From Arthrobacter sp. APC 3897 (GTDB lineage Bacteria; Actinomycetota; Actinomycetes; Actinomycetales; Micrococcaceae), in assembly GCF_030407495.1 (NCBI RefSeq), contig NZ_JASDDG010000025.1, positions 1 to 64,000 on the forward strand: DNA of 64,000 nt, written 5' to 3'. The notes beneath the pieces are model-generated. The model did not search any database. It had not been told where the DNA came from and saw nothing but the letters and a program-made list of their open reading frames with translations. Below are positions 62,104 to 64,000 of the stretch, piece after piece (position 1 is the first letter of the stretch; every line of letters starts with the position of its first letter). The position numbers were made by a program, and so were the translations under genes.

Positions 62104-64000
62104 GGACACCCCTGTCCACCTACCGTCTGCAGATCCGGCCCTCTTTCACGCTTTTTGACGCCGCCGAGCTGGTCCCGTACCTGCAGGATCTGGGCGTCGA
62201 TTGGGTTTACCTCTCACCGATCCTGACCGCTGAACCGGGGTCGGACCACGGGTACGACGTGGTTGACCCGACGGCGGTGGATCCGGCCCGCGGCGGCGCG
62301 GAAGGCCTGAAGGCCCTCTCCGACGCCGCCCATGCCGCCGGCATGGGGGTATTGGTGGACATTGTGCCCAACCACATGGGGGTTGCCACTCCGGCGCAGA
62401 ACACCTGGTGGTGGTCGCTCCTGAAGGAAGGGCGCGGTTCACGGTACGCCGAAGCGTTTGACGTTGACTGGGACGCAGCAGGCGGAAAACTCCGCCTGCC
62501 CGTCCTGGGCGACGGAGACAACGAGCTGGAGCAGCTGAAGCTGGTCAACGACGAGCTGCACTACTACGACAACCGGTACCCGGTGGCGCAGGGAACCGCG
62601 TCGGAGGGTGATTCGGCAGTGGACGTCCACGCCCGCCAGCACTACGAACTGGTGAACTGGCGCCGGGCCGACAACGAGCTGAATTACCGCCGCTTCTTCG
62701 GTGTGAACACTCTCGCCGGAATCCGCGTCGAGGAGCCGTGGGTCTTCGACGAGTCCCACGCAGAGATCAAGCGCTGGTTTGATGAAGGACTCGTGGACGG
62801 ACTGCGGATTGACCATCCGGACGGGCTGGCCGACCCGAAGGGCTACCTGGCCCGGCTGCGGAAGCTGACCGGAGGTGCCTACATCCTGGTGGAGAAGATC
62901 CTGGAACCGGGGGAGAAGCTGCCCCGAAACTGGGAAACAGAAGGTACCACCGGTTACGACGCGCTGGCGGACATCGACCGGCTCTTCGCTGACCCGGCAG
63001 GCGAGGCCACCCTGACGGACATGGTGCCCGTGGAACCGTACGCGGACATGATTCACGGCACCAAGCGCGGCATCGCCGATCAGCTGCTGCACTCCGAAGT
63101 GCAGCGCCTGGTCCGGCTGCTGCCGGCGGACTCCGGGCTGGACCCGGAGACCGCGGCGGACGCACTCGCGGAACTGCTGGCATGCTTCCCGGTGTACCGC
63201 AGCTACCTCCCGGACGGGGCAGAGTACTTGACCGAGGCCGTCATCACGGCCACGGTGCACCGGCCGGATCTCGCTGCCGCCCTGACTACCCTGGGCGGAC
63301 TGCTGAATCCCCTGAAGCCAGGGGAAACGAAGGACGTTTCCCTGCAGGCACTGGGCGAGCTTGCGGTGCGCTTCCAGCAGACCTCCGGCATGGTGATGGC
63401 CAAGGGCGTGGAAGACACTGCGTTCTACCGGTACTCGCGCCTGACGTCGCTGAACGAGGTGGGAGCGGATCCGGCGCATTTCGCAGTGACGCCGTCGGAC
63501 CTGCACAGCCGGATGCTGCACCGGCAGCTGGAACAGCCCGCTGCCATGACCGCGCTGACGACGCATGACACCAAGCGCAGTGAAGACACCCGTGCCCGGA
63601 TTTCGGTCCTCTCGGAGATTCCCGGCGAGTGGAGCAAAACCTTCACCGCGCTGGAATCTGCGGCCCCCATGGGAGACGTGCCCATGGCCAACCTGCTGTG
63701 GCAGGCAATCGTCGGGGCCTGGCCGCTGAGCCGTGAGCGGGCCCATGCCTACGCTGAAAAGGCTTCGCGCGAAGCCTCAAGCAGCACCGCGTGGACGGCA
63801 CCCAACGCCGGGTTCGAAGAGCGCATGCACGCCGCCGTTGACGCGGCCTTCGACAACCCGGAGGTGACCGCCCGCATTGAAGGGCTCGTGGAGCGGATCC
63901 TTAGCGCCGGCTACTCGAATTCCCTTTCTGCAAAGCTCCTGCAGCTGACCATGCCCGGGGTTCCGGATGTCTATCAGGGCACCGAGTTCTGGGACCGGTC
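62100..64000 (+). CDS. treY: maltooligosyltrehalose synthase (partial, continues beyond the window)
   Basis: GH13 enzyme that converts the reducing end of maltodextrin to a trehalosyl unit. The visible 633 residues begin [20 protein letters not shown], with [39 protein letters not shown], the nucleophile region [19 protein letters not shown], the acid/base [11 protein letters not shown] and [16 protein letters not shown]. The frame is open to the window edge in [14 protein letters not shown], so about 100-150 residues are missing. ATG 62100 overlaps the glgX stop; treZ would be expected next. Confidence 0.95.
   Translation, partial: MRTPLSTYRLQIRPSFTLFDAAELVPYLQDLGVDWVYLSPILTAEPGSDHGYDVVDPTAVDPARGGAEGLKALSDAAHAAGMGVLVDIVPNHMGVATPAQNTWWWSLLKEGRGSRYAEAFDVDWDAAGGKLRLPVLGDGDNELEQLKLVNDELHYYDNRYPVAQGTASEGDSAVDVHARQHYELVNWRRADNELNYRRFFGVNTLAGIRVEEPWVFDESHAEIKRWFDEGLVDGLRIDHPDGLADPKGYLARLRKLTGGAYILVEKILEPGEKLPRNWETEGTTGYDALADIDRLFADPAGEATLTDMVPVEPYADMIHGTKRGIADQLLHSEVQRLVRLLPADSGLDPETAADALAELLACFPVYRSYLPDGAEYLTEAVITATVHRPDLAAALTTLGGLLNPLKPGETKDVSLQALGELAVRFQQTSGMVMAKGVEDTAFYRYSRLTSLNEVGADPAHFAVTPSDLHSRMLHRQLEQPAAMTALTTHDTKRSEDTRARISVLSEIPGEWSKTFTALESAAPMGDVPMANLLWQAIVGAWPLSRERAHAYAEKASREASSSTAWTAPNAGFEERMHAAVDAAFDNPEVTARIEGLVERILSAGYSNSLSAKLLQLTMPGVPDVYQGTEFWDR

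Overview
The window looks like a chromosomal segment of a high-GC Gram-positive bacterium, most likely Micrococcaceae (Arthrobacter or a close relative). I infer this from the very even GC-rich coding, many GTG/TTG starts, extended low-complexity tails on ribosomal proteins, a split ribosomal-protein supercluster without rpsD, and gene orders typical of that family (tRNA-Trp-secE-nusG-rplK-rplA, rplJ-rplL, rpoB-rpoC, truA-rplM-rpsI-glmM). No database search was possible, so genus level is inference.

Layout. 0-2.1 kb: a PspC-type membrane histidine kinase with its LuxR-family response regulator, transcribed away from a barely visible divergent gene. 2.2-3.4 kb: an aspartate-type aminotransferase on the minus strand. 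3.7-9.0 kb: tRNA-Trp, secE, nusG, rplK, rplA, a tandem GNAT acetyltransferase, then rplJ-rplL behind a long leader. 9.0-11.5 kb: an ArsB/SLC13-like permease and a convergent acetyl-CoA acetyltransferase. 12.0-19.5 kb: rpoB-rpoC. 19.6-29.2 kb: a complete 4-hydroxybenzoate/protocatechuate catabolic island (iclR, pobA, pcaHGBDCFIJ, pcaR) lying between the RNA polymerase genes and the str operon. 29.5-34.0 kb: rpsL-rpsG-fusA-tuf. 34.7-40.1 kb: S10 operon (rpsJ to rpsQ). 40.5-44.6 kb: spc operon (rplN to rplO). 44.8-47.6 kb: secY-adk-map. 47.8-52.0 kb: infA-rpmJ-rpsM-rpsK-rpoA-rplQ-truA. 52.3-53.3 kb: rplM-rpsI. 53.5-59.8 kb: cell-wall precursor and cofactor genes (glmM, coaA on the minus strand, glmS, acpS, bifunctional NAD(P)HX repair enzyme). 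59.9-64.0 kb: glgX/treX and the start of treY, cut by the window end.

How it works together. Most of the window is the transcription and translation core. The pob/pca island converts 4-hydroxybenzoate through protocatechuate and the beta-ketoadipate pathway to acetyl-CoA and succinyl-CoA, under two IclR regulators. The glm genes make UDP-GlcNAc precursor, and treX-treY point to trehalose synthesis from glycogen.

The most interesting unexplained layer is RNA. Several ribosomal-protein transcription units begin with folded leaders, including two cloverleaf-like four-way junctions (before rpsL and rpsM), a three-way junction before rplN and strong hairpins before rpsJ, infA, rpoA and rplM. These are candidate autoregulatory elements that I cannot assign to a known family. 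Other points are a three-copy 11-bp-spaced direct repeat at the kinase promoter, an intrinsic terminator inside the first codons of truA, and several genes that look leaderless. I see no insertion sequence, CRISPR array, prophage or rRNA gene.
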